This document shows positions 23,471 to 31,116 of a DNA stretch of 45,023 nucleotides, one piece after another. The DNA is taken from the NCBI GenBank assembly GCA_052390035.1, contig JBQTHI010000003.1:1-45023 (forward strand), in the 5' to 3' direction. The position numbers were made by a program, and so were the translations under genes. The notes below the pieces were generated by a model. It saw nothing but the letters and a program-made list of their open reading frames with translations, had not been told where the DNA came from and did no database searches. The stretch is from JBQTHI01 sp052390035. GTDB lineage: Bacteria; Actinomycetota; Acidimicrobiia; Spongiisociales; ZC4RG35. Numbering within the stretch: position 1 is the first letter of the stretch; every line of letters begins with the position of its first letter.

Positions 23471-24300
23471 AGATCCCCATAAGCATCGGGGCGGCGATCC
23501 CGGTAGAAGGCCCAGGTTTTGCGGACCTCATCGACCATATCGAGATCGAGGTCCCTCACCACCAACTCCTCCTCGGTGTCGGAAGCGGCGCCGCCTATGA
23601 GCTGACCGCGGGGGTCGACGAAATACGACGATCCGTAGAAGTCGTTGTCGCCTAGTGGCTCCTGGCCCACCCGGTTGATGGCCCCGATGAAATATTCGTT
23701 GGCCACCGCCGCCGCCGGTTGCTCGAGATTCCACAGGTACATAGAGAGGCCCCGGCTGGTGGCCGAGGGGTTGAAGACGATCTTGGCTCCGTTTAGTCCG
23801 AGCGCCCGCCATCCTTCCGGAAAGTGCCGGTCGTAGCAGATGTACACCCCGATGCGCCCTACTCCGGTGTCGAAGATCGGATAACCGGTGTTGCCGGGAC
23901 GAAAGTAGAACTTCTCCCAGAAGCCATTGACGTGGGGGATGTGGGTCTTGCGATATTTGCCGAGGTAGGTGCCGTCCCGCTCGATCACCGCGGCGGTGTT
24001 GTAATAGAAGCCTTCCTGCTCCTTCTCGAACATGGGGACGACCAGCACCATCCCGGTCTCCCTGGCCAGGTCTTGCATCAGCTTGGTGGTGGGGCCATCG
24101 GGGATGGGCTCGGCATAATCGAAGTGCTCGTTCTCTTGTACCTGGCAGAAGTAGGGCCCGTAAAAGATCTCCTGGAAACACATGACCTGGGCGCCTTGTT
24201 CGGCGGCCTGGCGGGCGTAGTCAGTGTGCTTTTTGATCATGGAGTCTTTGTCGCCGGTCCATTCGGTCTGGACGACGGCTGCGCGCACCAAATTGGCCAT
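23458..24300 (-). CDS. beta-ureidopropionase / N-carbamoyl-beta-amino acid amidohydrolase (nitrilase superfamily)
   Basis: The enzyme would hydrolyse N-carbamoyl-beta-alanine (or the 2-methyl analogue) to the beta-amino acid, CO2 and ammonia, directly after dihydropyrimidinase. The 280 residues have the nitrilase catalytic set: E44 (CFQEIFYGPYF), K118 (KYRKTHIPH) and C155 (YICYDRHFPEGWR). The FQEIFYGPYF and CYDRHFPEG motifs fit the carbamoyl-beta-alanine hydrolase branch better than generic nitrilases. The ATG follows GAGGAG by four bases. It is the last gene of the minus-strand unit that starts with the NMT1-type importer, 92 bases after the receptor gene, with hairpin copy C in between. Confidence 0.92.
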   Translation of the reverse strand: MANLVRAAVVQTEWTGDKDSMIKKHTDYARQAAEQGAQVMCFQEIFYGPYFCQVQENEHFDYAEPIPDGPTTKLMQDLARETGMVLVVPMFEKEQEGFYYNTAAVIERDGTYLGKYRKTHIPHVNGFWEKFYFRPGNTGYPIFDTGVGRIGVYICYDRHFPEGWRALGLNGAKIVFNPSATSRGLSMYLWNLEQPAAAVANEYFIGAINRVGQEPLGDNDFYGSSYFVDPRGQLIGGAASDTEEELVVRDLDLDMVDEVRKTWAFYRDRRPDAYGDLVAP

Positions 24301-24349
24301 GGCTCCTCCTCAACTCACTCGAGATGGCTCGACTTTCTGCATGAAATTA

Positions 24350-24383
24350 GTGGGGTGCTGCCCCACCCCAAACTTTAGGTAGC
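24350..24383 (-). repeat. hairpin repeat, copy C
   Basis: On the minus strand it begins 9 bases after the receptor gene stop: CTACCTAAAGTTTGGGG, stem (G)GTGGGG, loop CAGCA, CCCCAC (24355-24350). It matches copies A and B at nearly all positions, with substitutions that leave the stem intact. A CCACCCC just upstream (24390-24384) could pair instead with GGGGTGG inside the repeat, an alternative fold not available in A or B. Confidence 0.75.
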
Positions 24384-24392
24384 GGGGTGGTC

Positions 24393-25568
24393 CTACTCGC
24401 CGCCCTCGTTGAGGACAACCGCGGTCTTCGAGAAGCCTTCGCCGGTTACATCCAGGCCTTCGGCTTCAAGAGCAGCGATCGCCTCTTCGGCCAGGTCGGT
24501 CCGGTAGGCGTCGGGGCCGGGCTCGGCGCTGATCACTCTTTGGCCCACCGCCACCTCGACGGTCTGGTCCCAAAGTGCCTTGTCCATCACCCCGATGCCC
24601 CCTGGCGACGGCCAGATCAGGGCGTTGATCTCGTTCATCTGCCAGGCCTGGTGGCTTCCACCCAGGGCCGAGCCGCGATCGAGCACGATTTGGACACAAG
24701 CATCCGGGTCGTCCCGGCAGAAGATCCAGCCGCGGAACGATGCCCGCAAGAACGCGCCGGCGACCTCGCTGTTCGACTCGAGCCAGCCAGCATCCACCCA
24801 GATGGCGTCCTGCAGCATGGCAGTTCCGATGTCGTTGAAGTCGATCACCGAAAGGTCCTCGGGGGTGTACAACGCACCGGTGTCGGGGTTGACCGCTTCG
24901 AGCACCTGGGCGTATTCGTTGTAGGTCATCGCCTGGGCGGCGTCGATTTCGCGATTGAGCAAGAGTGACATGTCGAATGGCTGCTGTACGACCTCGCCGG
25001 GAGTGACCCCGAACTTCTCAAAGGCGGCGGTCAATTCGAACTCGTTTCCGAATCCCCAGGTGCCAACCTTCTTGCCTTCCCAGTCGGCCGGCTCGGTGAT
25101 TCCCAAGTCAGCCCACGACACCTCGAGTGTCCCCGAGCGCTGGAAAACCTGGCCGATATTGACAATGTTGGCGCCTTCCTCTCGAGAGACCAGGGCTTTG
25201 GGAACCCAGGCAAGCCCGAATTCGGCACCTCCCGAGGCCAGCACCTGTTGGGGAACGATGTCGACCGCTCCCTCGAGGATGGTGACATCGAGGCCTTCGT
25301 CGGTGTAAAAGCCTTGCTCGATGGCAGCGAAATAGCCGGCAAACTGGGCCTGGGTGACCCATTGCAACTGCAAACGAACCGGGGTGAGCTCACCAGTGGT
25401 GACTTCAGGGGCAGCCGTGGTTTCGGCGGGAGCTGCGGTCGTTTCGGCCGGCGCAGCTGTCGTCGCTGCGGGTTCGCCGCCGGTGGTGGCGACGCCACCG
25501 CCTCCACAGGCAGCGATGACTGTCACCAATAAAGCGAGAGTTGCGAGCGCCTTGATGCGTTGCCTCAT
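24393..25568 (-). CDS. ABC transporter substrate-binding lipoprotein, NMT1/THI5-like
   Basis: The 391-residue receptor has lipobox IAAC (C21), then a Gly run and tandem ETTAAPA linker repeats. The body is the NMT1/SsuA/TauA-type binding fold: VRLQLQWVTQAQFAGYFAAIEQGFY, then VTILEGAVDIVPQQVL, and FGLAWVPKALVSREEG. Family members bind thiamine pyrimidine precursors, riboflavin, sulfonates or pyrimidines; the WVTQAQFAGYFAA segment is typical of the pyrimidine/riboflavin-type group. Given the beta-ureidopropionase gene downstream, a pyrimidine or its reduced form is a fair guess. It belongs to a minus-strand operon with two permeases and an ATPase. Confidence 0.87.
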   Translation of the reverse strand: MRQRIKALATLALLVTVIAACGGGGVATTGGEPAATTAAPAETTAAPAETTAAPEVTTGELTPVRLQLQWVTQAQFAGYFAAIEQGFYTDEGLDVTILEGAVDIVPQQVLASGGAEFGLAWVPKALVSREEGANIVNIGQVFQRSGTLEVSWADLGITEPADWEGKKVGTWGFGNEFELTAAFEKFGVTPGEVVQQPFDMSLLLNREIDAAQAMTYNEYAQVLEAVNPDTGALYTPEDLSVIDFNDIGTAMLQDAIWVDAGWLESNSEVAGAFLRASFRGWIFCRDDPDACVQIVLDRGSALGGSHQAWQMNEINALIWPSPGGIGVMDKALWDQTVEVAVGQRVISAEPGPDAYRTDLAEEAIAALEAEGLDVTGEGFSKTAVVLNEGGE

Positions 25569-25588
25569 CGGGTCCTCCAGGAGTCGGG

Positions 25589-25606
25589 TCGAGCCAAAGG
25601 GCTCGA
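25589..25606 (-). promoter_or_regulatory. intercistronic hairpin before the receptor gene
   Basis: TCGAGCC and GGCTCGA form a perfect 7-bp stem with a 4-base loop in the 93-base gap between the permease and receptor genes. Such hairpins often tune relative mRNA levels inside transporter operons; that role is inferred. Confidence 0.35.
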
Positions 25607-25661
25607 AGCGGGAACCATAACCCGGAGTCCACTGATCAGGGACGGGAACAAACCGAGAACT

Positions 25662-26435
25662 TCAAGTGCGGGACCGCAACGAAGGATGCCAAGGGATCAG
25701 CACCCGCTCGGCGCCGATGATGAGAAGTTGCAGGACGGCTCCCAACAGGGTTGCCACCACGATGCCGGCCCAGGCCTCGGCCATCCTGGTCAAACCCGCC
25801 TGTTGGGATATGTAAACGCCGAGAGCATCGCGTGAACCCCCGAAATATTCGGCGACGATCGCCCCGATCAGCGACAGAACCGTCGCCACCTTGAGAGCCG
25901 ACAGCAGGTATGGGAGGGCGTTGGGAAGCCTGACTTTGGCGAAGATCCTCGAGTCTGAGGCGGCGACCGATCGCATCAACTCGAGCTTGGCTGCGTCTAC
26001 TTCGCTAAGGCCGCGGGCCATGTTGATCATTACCGGGAAGAAGACCATGACCGCGACCACCGTCATCTTGGACACCGGGTTGGTGATCCCAAACCACTGG
26101 TTGGTAATCGGAGCGAGGGCGATGATGGGGGCTGACCCCACCGCGATCGAGAAAGGCATCACCCCTTCTTTGATAACGAGCCAGCGCGAGGTGGCGAAGG
26201 CGGCTAGTACTCCAAGGACCGTTCCCCCGAGTAGCCCGCCGAGCGCCTCACGCAAAGTGAAAAGACCCGCACCCCACACCTCCGACCAGTGGCTGCGCAA
26301 GGTGATGATGATCTCGCTCGGCGGAGGGAGCAGGAATCCCTGGATTCCGGTGATTCTGACGAACACCTGCCAGGCGGCCAGGACCGCGACAAACACGGTC
26401 GCCGGGGCGAGGTATCTGCGCACCAGGCTACTCAT
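25662..26435 (-). CDS. ABC transporter permease (SsuC/TauC-type)
   Basis: This 257-residue membrane subunit has about six hydrophobic helices, starting YLAPATVFVAVLAAWQVFVR. The BPD_transp_1 EAA-like coupling region is ELMRSVAASDSRIFAKVRLPNALPYLLSALKV, close to SsuC and ThiX proteins. The ATG overlaps the ATPase stop as ATGA (26432-26435). It pairs with the second permease at the head of the operon to form a heterodimeric channel for the NMT1-type receptor. Confidence 0.87.
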   Translation of the reverse strand: MSSLVRRYLAPATVFVAVLAAWQVFVRITGIQGFLLPPPSEIIITLRSHWSEVWGAGLFTLREALGGLLGGTVLGVLAAFATSRWLVIKEGVMPFSIAVGSAPIIALAPITNQWFGITNPVSKMTVVAVMVFFPVMINMARGLSEVDAAKLELMRSVAASDSRIFAKVRLPNALPYLLSALKVATVLSLIGAIVAEYFGGSRDALGVYISQQAGLTRMAEAWAGIVVATLLGAVLQLLIIGAERVLIPWHPSLRSRT

Positions 26436-27226
26436 GTGCCACCAGCCGCTCGCAAGGTCTCTCGCACTTCGTTGAGTTTCGAGAAGAACGCGGGGTGCTC
26501 TCGAGTTTCGAATTGGCGGGGCTGGGGCAGGTCGATGTCCACGATCCCAGCGATCCGTCCCGGACGAGGCGACATCACGACCACCCGGGTTGAGAGGAAC
26601 ACCGCCTCAGGGATCGAATGGGTGACAAAGATGACCGTATTCCTGGTCTGCTGCCAGATCCGCATCAGCTCCATCTGCATTCGCTCCCTGGTCATCTCGT
26701 CAAGGGCACCGAACGGCTCGTCCATTAGCAATAACGATGGCTGCAGCACCAATGCCCGAGCGATTGCCACCCGCTGCTGCATGCCCCCCGAGAGTTGCCA
26801 GGGGAAATGTTCGGCGAACTCACCCAACTCGACCAGATCGAGCATTTCTCGGGCTCGTCGTTCTCGGGCCCGCCGGTCTCGAGCCGCGGGCAGGTCGCGG
26901 GAAAGTTCAAGCGGCAACTGGATGTTGCGCAGCACCCGGCGCCAATCGAGCAGATTCGCCTGCTGGAAGACCATCCCGTAATCGCGATCCTGGCGGGCTT
27001 GTCCAGGCGACTTGCCGTTGACGGCCACCTCGCCGGTCGAAGGTGGAAGCAAGTCACCGATTATCCGGAGCAAGGTCGATTTGCCACACCCGGAAGGTCC
27101 CAGCAGCGAAACGAACTCACCGGGCCCGATCTCGAGGTCGATCCCGGTCAAAGCCGTCGTATCCCCTCGCTTGTCGGGGAAGGTCTTGCCAACTCCACGC
27201 AGGTGGACCATGTGGTTGTGGGTCAA
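26432..27226 (-). CDS. ABC transporter ATP-binding protein (SsuB/TauB-type)
   Basis: The 264-residue ATPase of the NMT1-type importer has Walker A GPSGCGKST (43-51), Q-loop VFQQANLLDWRRV, signature LSGGMQQR (145-152), Walker B LLMDEP (166-171), D-loop GALD and switch H203. The LLPW/LLDWR-type Q-loop and short C-terminus are characteristic of the nitrate/sulfonate/taurine family. A TTG start at 27226 is favoured over ATG 27211: it overlaps the upstream stop (TTGA) and has GGAGAG 7 bases before it, whereas the ATG has no ribosome binding site. Confidence 0.9.
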   Translation of the reverse strand: MTHNHMVHLRGVGKTFPDKRGDTTALTGIDLEIGPGEFVSLLGPSGCGKSTLLRIIGDLLPPSTGEVAVNGKSPGQARQDRDYGMVFQQANLLDWRRVLRNIQLPLELSRDLPAARDRRARERRAREMLDLVELGEFAEHFPWQLSGGMQQRVAIARALVLQPSLLLMDEPFGALDEMTRERMQMELMRIWQQTRNTVIFVTHSIPEAVFLSTRVVVMSPRPGRIAGIVDIDLPQPRQFETREHPAFFSKLNEVRETLRAAGGT

Positions 27227-28122
27227 TTGGCGACTCTCCGCGCAGGGGGTAATACCACCCGCTCTGCCGCCGACACCACTGCAACGAAAAGAATCCCGAG
27301 CAGCGCCGAAAAGAGGACGGATGCGAACAGCTTCTCCGGCCCGCTGATGTAGTAGTAGGCGAAGGTCAGCAGCTGACGGCCGAGACCATTCGGAAGCCCG
27401 CTCGGAAGCTCACCGACAATGGTGCCGACCACACTGGCGCCGGCCGCCACCTTGAGGGCGGTGAACAGATAGGGGAGGGCGGCCGGGATCCGGAGCTTGA
27501 GCATCTCATCGCGGGGATTGGCGGCGTATGACCGGAAGAGTTCAACCGTCGTTGGGGGAGGAGAGCGCAGTCCTCTCACCGTATTGATGGTGACCGGGAA
27601 GAACGAGAGGTAGGCGGCAATCGCCGCCACTGCCACCCAGAGCGGAAGGCGATATTTGCCCGCCCAGAGGACCACCATCGGAGCGATGGCCAGCAACGGA
27701 ACGGTTTGGCTGGCCACCACCCACGGCATCAGCCCCCGTTCCGCCAGTGGGGAGCGGACAAACCACAAACCAAGGCCGAACCCGATGAGGCTGCCCGCCG
27801 CAAAACCTGCCAGCGCTTCTCGAAAGGTGACCCAGGCCGCCCTGGCCAGCAGTACCCCGAGGACCTCTTCCCCGCCCCGGCGGGCCGGTTCGAAGAGGGT
27901 GCCGATGATCTGCCAGACATGGGGCATCGAGCGGTCGTCGCTCCGTACCGGCAACCTCACATCTGTAAATGGGACGGTGCCTCCGGTGGCCGCACCCAGC
28001 AACTTGTAACCCTCCCAGATGGCGACGAGTACCAGCACCACCAGGCCGAACCCAAGAACGGGACGGAGAGCCCGTGCCCGCCCCAGGAGTGGTAACACGG
28101 TTGGCGTGGCTGCGGCTGCCAT
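27223..28122 (-). CDS. ABC transporter permease (SsuC/ThiX-type), first gene of importer operon
   Basis: A 299-residue membrane subunit with about six helices, beginning VLGFGLVVLVLVAIWEGYKLL. A longer first periplasmic loop (about 55-95, SDDRSMPHVWQIIGTLFEP) is typical of the family. The coupling region is ELFRSYAANPRDEMLKLRIPAALPYLFTALKV. I chose ATG 28122 because upstream residues are not hydrophobic or conserved and would enter the divergent control region. It heads the operon that runs through the ATPase, second permease, receptor and beta-ureidopropionase. Confidence 0.85.
   Translation of the reverse strand: MAAAATPTVLPLLGRARALRPVLGFGLVVLVLVAIWEGYKLLGAATGGTVPFTDVRLPVRSDDRSMPHVWQIIGTLFEPARRGGEEVLGVLLARAAWVTFREALAGFAAGSLIGFGLGLWFVRSPLAERGLMPWVVASQTVPLLAIAPMVVLWAGKYRLPLWVAVAAIAAYLSFFPVTINTVRGLRSPPPTTVELFRSYAANPRDEMLKLRIPAALPYLFTALKVAAGASVVGTIVGELPSGLPNGLGRQLLTFAYYYISGPEKLFASVLFSALLGILFVAVVSAAERVVLPPARRVAN
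27234..27239 (-). promoter_or_regulatory. ribosome binding site supporting a TTG start
   Basis: GGAGAG on the minus strand lies 7 bases before the TTG at 27226 of the importer ATPase gene and decides that start over the ATG 15 bases further on. Confidence 0.5.
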
Positions 28123-28233
28123 CGAACGGTCACGATAGATGTGCACTACCTCGGGAAAGACCTCGTTTCGGACGTCCTCGTCGGAAGCGGCGGTGATAGG
28201 TTTCCCCACAACCAACTAGACGGAGGACCGCTT
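28123..28233. promoter_or_regulatory. divergent control region between importer operon and Mo-hydroxylase cluster
   Basis: These 111 bases separate the first permease gene (minus) from the 2Fe-2S subunit gene (plus), so they must carry promoters in both directions. I see no clear -35/-10 pair or operator. GTGATAGGTTT near 28193-28203 could be a -10 region for the plus direction. Confidence 0.4.
28222..28226 (+). promoter_or_regulatory. ribosome binding site fixing the 2Fe-2S subunit start
   Basis: GGAGG lies 7 bases before the GTG at 28234. This argues against the upstream ATG at 28141 and the internal ATG at 28246. Confidence 0.6.
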
Positions 28234-28734
28234 GTGAAGGTTTCAATGACGGTCAACGGTCGAGCGGTGGGTGGCGAGGTAGAGCCGAGGACCTTGCTCG
28301 TTCACTTCCTGCGGGAGAACCTCAATCTGACGGGGACCCACATCGGCTGTGAAACCAGCTATTGCGGGGCATGCACCGTCTTGATGGATGGGCGGACCGC
28401 CAAGTCATGCACGATGCTGGCCGTCGCCGCCGATGGCGCCGACATCACCACCATCGAAGGGCTCGCCCAGGACGGTCAGCTCCATCCAGTTCAGGAGGGA
28501 TTCTGGGAGCGGCACGGCTTGCAGTGCGGGTATTGCACACCCGGGATGATCATGTCCGCGGTGGGCTTGTTGCATGACAACCCGAAGCCGACCGAGGACG
28601 AGATCCGCCATGGGATCGAAGGCAACCTTTGCCGGTGCACCGGGTATCACAACATTGTGCGGGCGATCGAATACGCCGCCGCCAAGATGCGAGGCGATGA
28701 GCCGGCACCGGCCGAATGGGAGATGAAAACATGA
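28234..28734 (+). CDS. coxS: form II CO dehydrogenase-like / xanthine dehydrogenase family 2Fe-2S subunit
   Basis: This small subunit (166 residues) carries two 2Fe-2S clusters that pass electrons from the molybdenum site to FAD. The N-terminal plant-type ferredoxin domain has C39, C44, C47 and C59 (GCETSYCGACTVL, KSCTML). The C-terminal domain has C98, C101, C133 and C135 (LQCGYCTPGM, NLCRCTGYHN). Both cluster sites are intact. The gene order S-L-M here is that of form II enzymes, whereas classical form I CO dehydrogenase is M-S-L. The TGA overlaps the large-subunit ATG (ATGA). Confidence 0.9.
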   Translation: MKVSMTVNGRAVGGEVEPRTLLVHFLRENLNLTGTHIGCETSYCGACTVLMDGRTAKSCTMLAVAADGADITTIEGLAQDGQLHPVQEGFWERHGLQCGYCTPGMIMSAVGLLHDNPKPTEDEIRHGIEGNLCRCTGYHNIVRAIEYAAAKMRGDEPAPAEWEMKT

Positions 28735-31112
28735 CGACCACCACCAGCGTTCTCGGGGGCATCGTCCGGCGACGGGAAGACCCGGCCCTGGTAAAGGGTC
28801 GGGGACGGTTCGTAGACGACATCAAGCTTGCCAATGCCGCCCAGGTCGCCTTTGTGCGCAGTCCCTACGCCCATGCCCGCATCACCGGCATCGACGCCGA
28901 TGCCGCCCGGAAGATGCCGGGAGTGGTGGCGGTGTACACCGCCGACGATGTTCGCCATCTGGGCCCGTTGACGGCGCAGGTGCCGATCGGCAAGCTCCGC
29001 CCCCTGCTGGCCGACGGAATGGTCAATCATGTCGGGGAGGCGGTGGCGATGGTTGTGGCCGACAGCCGCTATCAGGCGCAGGACGCCGCCGATGCGGTAA
29101 TGGTCGACTACGACCCCATGCCGGTGATCATCGACCTCAAGGAATCTGCGTCCGACAAGGTCAAGGTTCACGACGAGCTCGAGTCGAATGTGCTCATCAC
29201 CTGGGAGGGTGGTCCGTGGGGCAACCCGGAAGGCATCGCCGAAACCAAAGAAAAAATCACCGAGGCCAAGGCGCGTGGTGACGTCGTGACCGTCTCCATG
29301 GAGATGATCAACCAACGGCTGATTCCCACCGCCATCGAACCGCGATCGGTGGTGGCCGATTGGAACGAAGGCTACGGCCGTTTCACCGTCTTCTCGTCCA
29401 CCCAGATGCCCCATGCCCTGGCGGGCGCCATCGCCAAGACCTTCGGGCTCAGGGCCAACAGCGTCGACGTGACGGCGCCCGAGGTCGGAGGCGGCTTCGG
29501 CGCCAAGCTGAACGTTTATGCCGACGAGATTCTGGTCTGTTTTGCCTCACAACAACTCGACCGGCCGGTCAAATACACCGAGTCGAGACGGGAGTCGCCC
29601 AACAACACGATCCAGGGTCGCGGATGGGTGGCGACTGCAACTCTCACCGGAACCAAAGACGGGGAGGTACTGGGTTTCGAACTCGACGGGTTAGCCGACA
29701 TGGGGGCCTACACCCAGAACTTCACTGTGGCAATACCTTTCCTCGGCACTTTTGTCGGTTCGGGTCAATACAAGTTCCCCACCCATTGGAAGATCGCCTG
29801 TGTGGTGACCCACACCATGACCACCGACGCCTATCGGGGGGCGGGCCGGCCAGAAGCCATCTATTACCTCGAACGGATTCTCGACGCCTACGCCCGGGAG
29901 ATCGGGATGGATCCGGGAGAAGTGCGGCTGAAGAACTTCCTCCCGTCGGAGGCGTTTCCCGACGCGGTTGCCCCCATCGGGTTCACCATGGACACGGGCG
30001 ACTACACCAAGAACCTGCGCGCCCTGCTTGACAGCCCCGACTATGCCGACCTCAAGGCGCAACGCGACAAGGCTCGTACAGAAGGTCGTCACGTGGGCCT
30101 CGGGCTGTCAAGCTATGTCGAGGTTTGTGGGTTTGGCCCATCGGCGCTGGTCGGTCTCGGCTTCTCGTGGTCGCAATACGGACTTCCGTCCGCTTTCTCC
30201 GGTTCGGGCCTGGTGAGAGTGAACCCCGACGGCAGCGCCACCGTCCTTATCGGGACAGGGCCCTCGGGTCAGGGTCACGAAACTACCTGGGCGCAGCTGG
30301 TCTCAAGTCAGCTGGGACTCGACGTCGACAAGATCCGTGTGACTCATGGCGCCACCGCCGAATCCCCGATGGGAATCGGGACATTCGGTTCCCGCTCGGC
30401 GGCGGTTGACGGGTCGGCCACCTTCCAGGCGGCTCAAAAGGTGCGGGACAAGGCGGCGCAGATCGCGGCGCACATGCTGGAGGCGTCGGCCGAGGACATC
30501 GACTTCTCCGACGGGGCCGCCCACGTGGTTGGTTCGCCCGACAAGACGGTGAGCTGGGAGGAGATCGTCACCCGGGCATATCAGCCCCACACCCTGCCCC
30601 AAGGCATGGAGGGGGGTCTGGAGGCACACGCCATATTCAGCCCCGCCAACGCCACCTGGCCCTTCGGTGCCCATGCCGCCCTGGTCGAGGTCGATCCGGA
30701 GACTGGTGATACCAGGCTGCTCCGCTACCTCTGTATGGACGACTGTGGCAACGTCATCAACCCGATGATCGTCGACGGCCAGATCCACGGTGGCTTGGTG
30801 CAGGGGATCGCCCAGGCCATGTTCGAAGAAGCGATCTACGACACGGATGGCAATCTTCTCACGAGCTCGCTGGTCGACTATCCACTGCCGACTGCCGGAG
30901 ATCTGCCCAGCTTCCAACTGCACCGGACGGTTACGCCCAGTCATGTCAACCCGCTCGGAGTGAAGGGGATTGGCGAGGCGGGAACCATCGGTTCGGCCCA
31001 GACGGTGGTCAACGCCGCGGTGGACGCGGTTTATGACCTTGGAGTGCGGCACATCGACATGCCGTTAAGGTCACGGCGGGTTTGGCAAGCCATTCAAGAG
31101 GCGAGGAGCTGA
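28731..31112 (+). CDS. coxL: form II CO dehydrogenase-like / aldehyde oxidase-xanthine dehydrogenase molybdopterin subunit
   Basis: The 793-residue catalytic subunit binds molybdopterin cytosine dinucleotide. It starts GGIVRRREDPALVKGRGRFVDD, typical of CoxL-like proteins. The active-site loop reads AYRGAGR (367-373), the form II signature; form I CO dehydrogenase has AYxCSFR with the Cu-binding Cys. The catalytic Glu is E749 in GVKGIGEAG, and GGGFGAK and GTGPSGQGHET are cofactor contacts. Without the Cys, CO oxidation is uncertain, and the true substrate may be an aldehyde or N-heterocycle. The divergent pyrimidine-type importer makes a heterocycle attractive as a hypothesis. The medium subunit starts 4 bases downstream. 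Confidence 0.88.
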   Translation: MTTTTSVLGGIVRRREDPALVKGRGRFVDDIKLANAAQVAFVRSPYAHARITGIDADAARKMPGVVAVYTADDVRHLGPLTAQVPIGKLRPLLADGMVNHVGEAVAMVVADSRYQAQDAADAVMVDYDPMPVIIDLKESASDKVKVHDELESNVLITWEGGPWGNPEGIAETKEKITEAKARGDVVTVSMEMINQRLIPTAIEPRSVVADWNEGYGRFTVFSSTQMPHALAGAIAKTFGLRANSVDVTAPEVGGGFGAKLNVYADEILVCFASQQLDRPVKYTESRRESPNNTIQGRGWVATATLTGTKDGEVLGFELDGLADMGAYTQNFTVAIPFLGTFVGSGQYKFPTHWKIACVVTHTMTTDAYRGAGRPEAIYYLERILDAYAREIGMDPGEVRLKNFLPSEAFPDAVAPIGFTMDTGDYTKNLRALLDSPDYADLKAQRDKARTEGRHVGLGLSSYVEVCGFGPSALVGLGFSWSQYGLPSAFSGSGLVRVNPDGSATVLIGTGPSGQGHETTWAQLVSSQLGLDVDKIRVTHGATAESPMGIGTFGSRSAAVDGSATFQAAQKVRDKAAQIAAHMLEASAEDIDFSDGAAHVVGSPDKTVSWEEIVTRAYQPHTLPQGMEGGLEAHAIFSPANATWPFGAHAALVEVDPETGDTRLLRYLCMDDCGNVINPMIVDGQIHGGLVQGIAQAMFEEAIYDTDGNLLTSSLVDYPLPTAGDLPSFQLHRTVTPSHVNPLGVKGIGEAGTIGSAQTVVNAAVDAVYDLGVRHIDMPLRSRRVWQAIQEARS

Positions 31113-31116
31113 CCAA

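Noticed and set aside
28731..31112. Naming the large subunit a true aerobic CO dehydrogenase
   Set aside because: The active-site loop is AYRGAGR, without the Cys of the form I AYxCSFR motif, and gene order is S-L-M.
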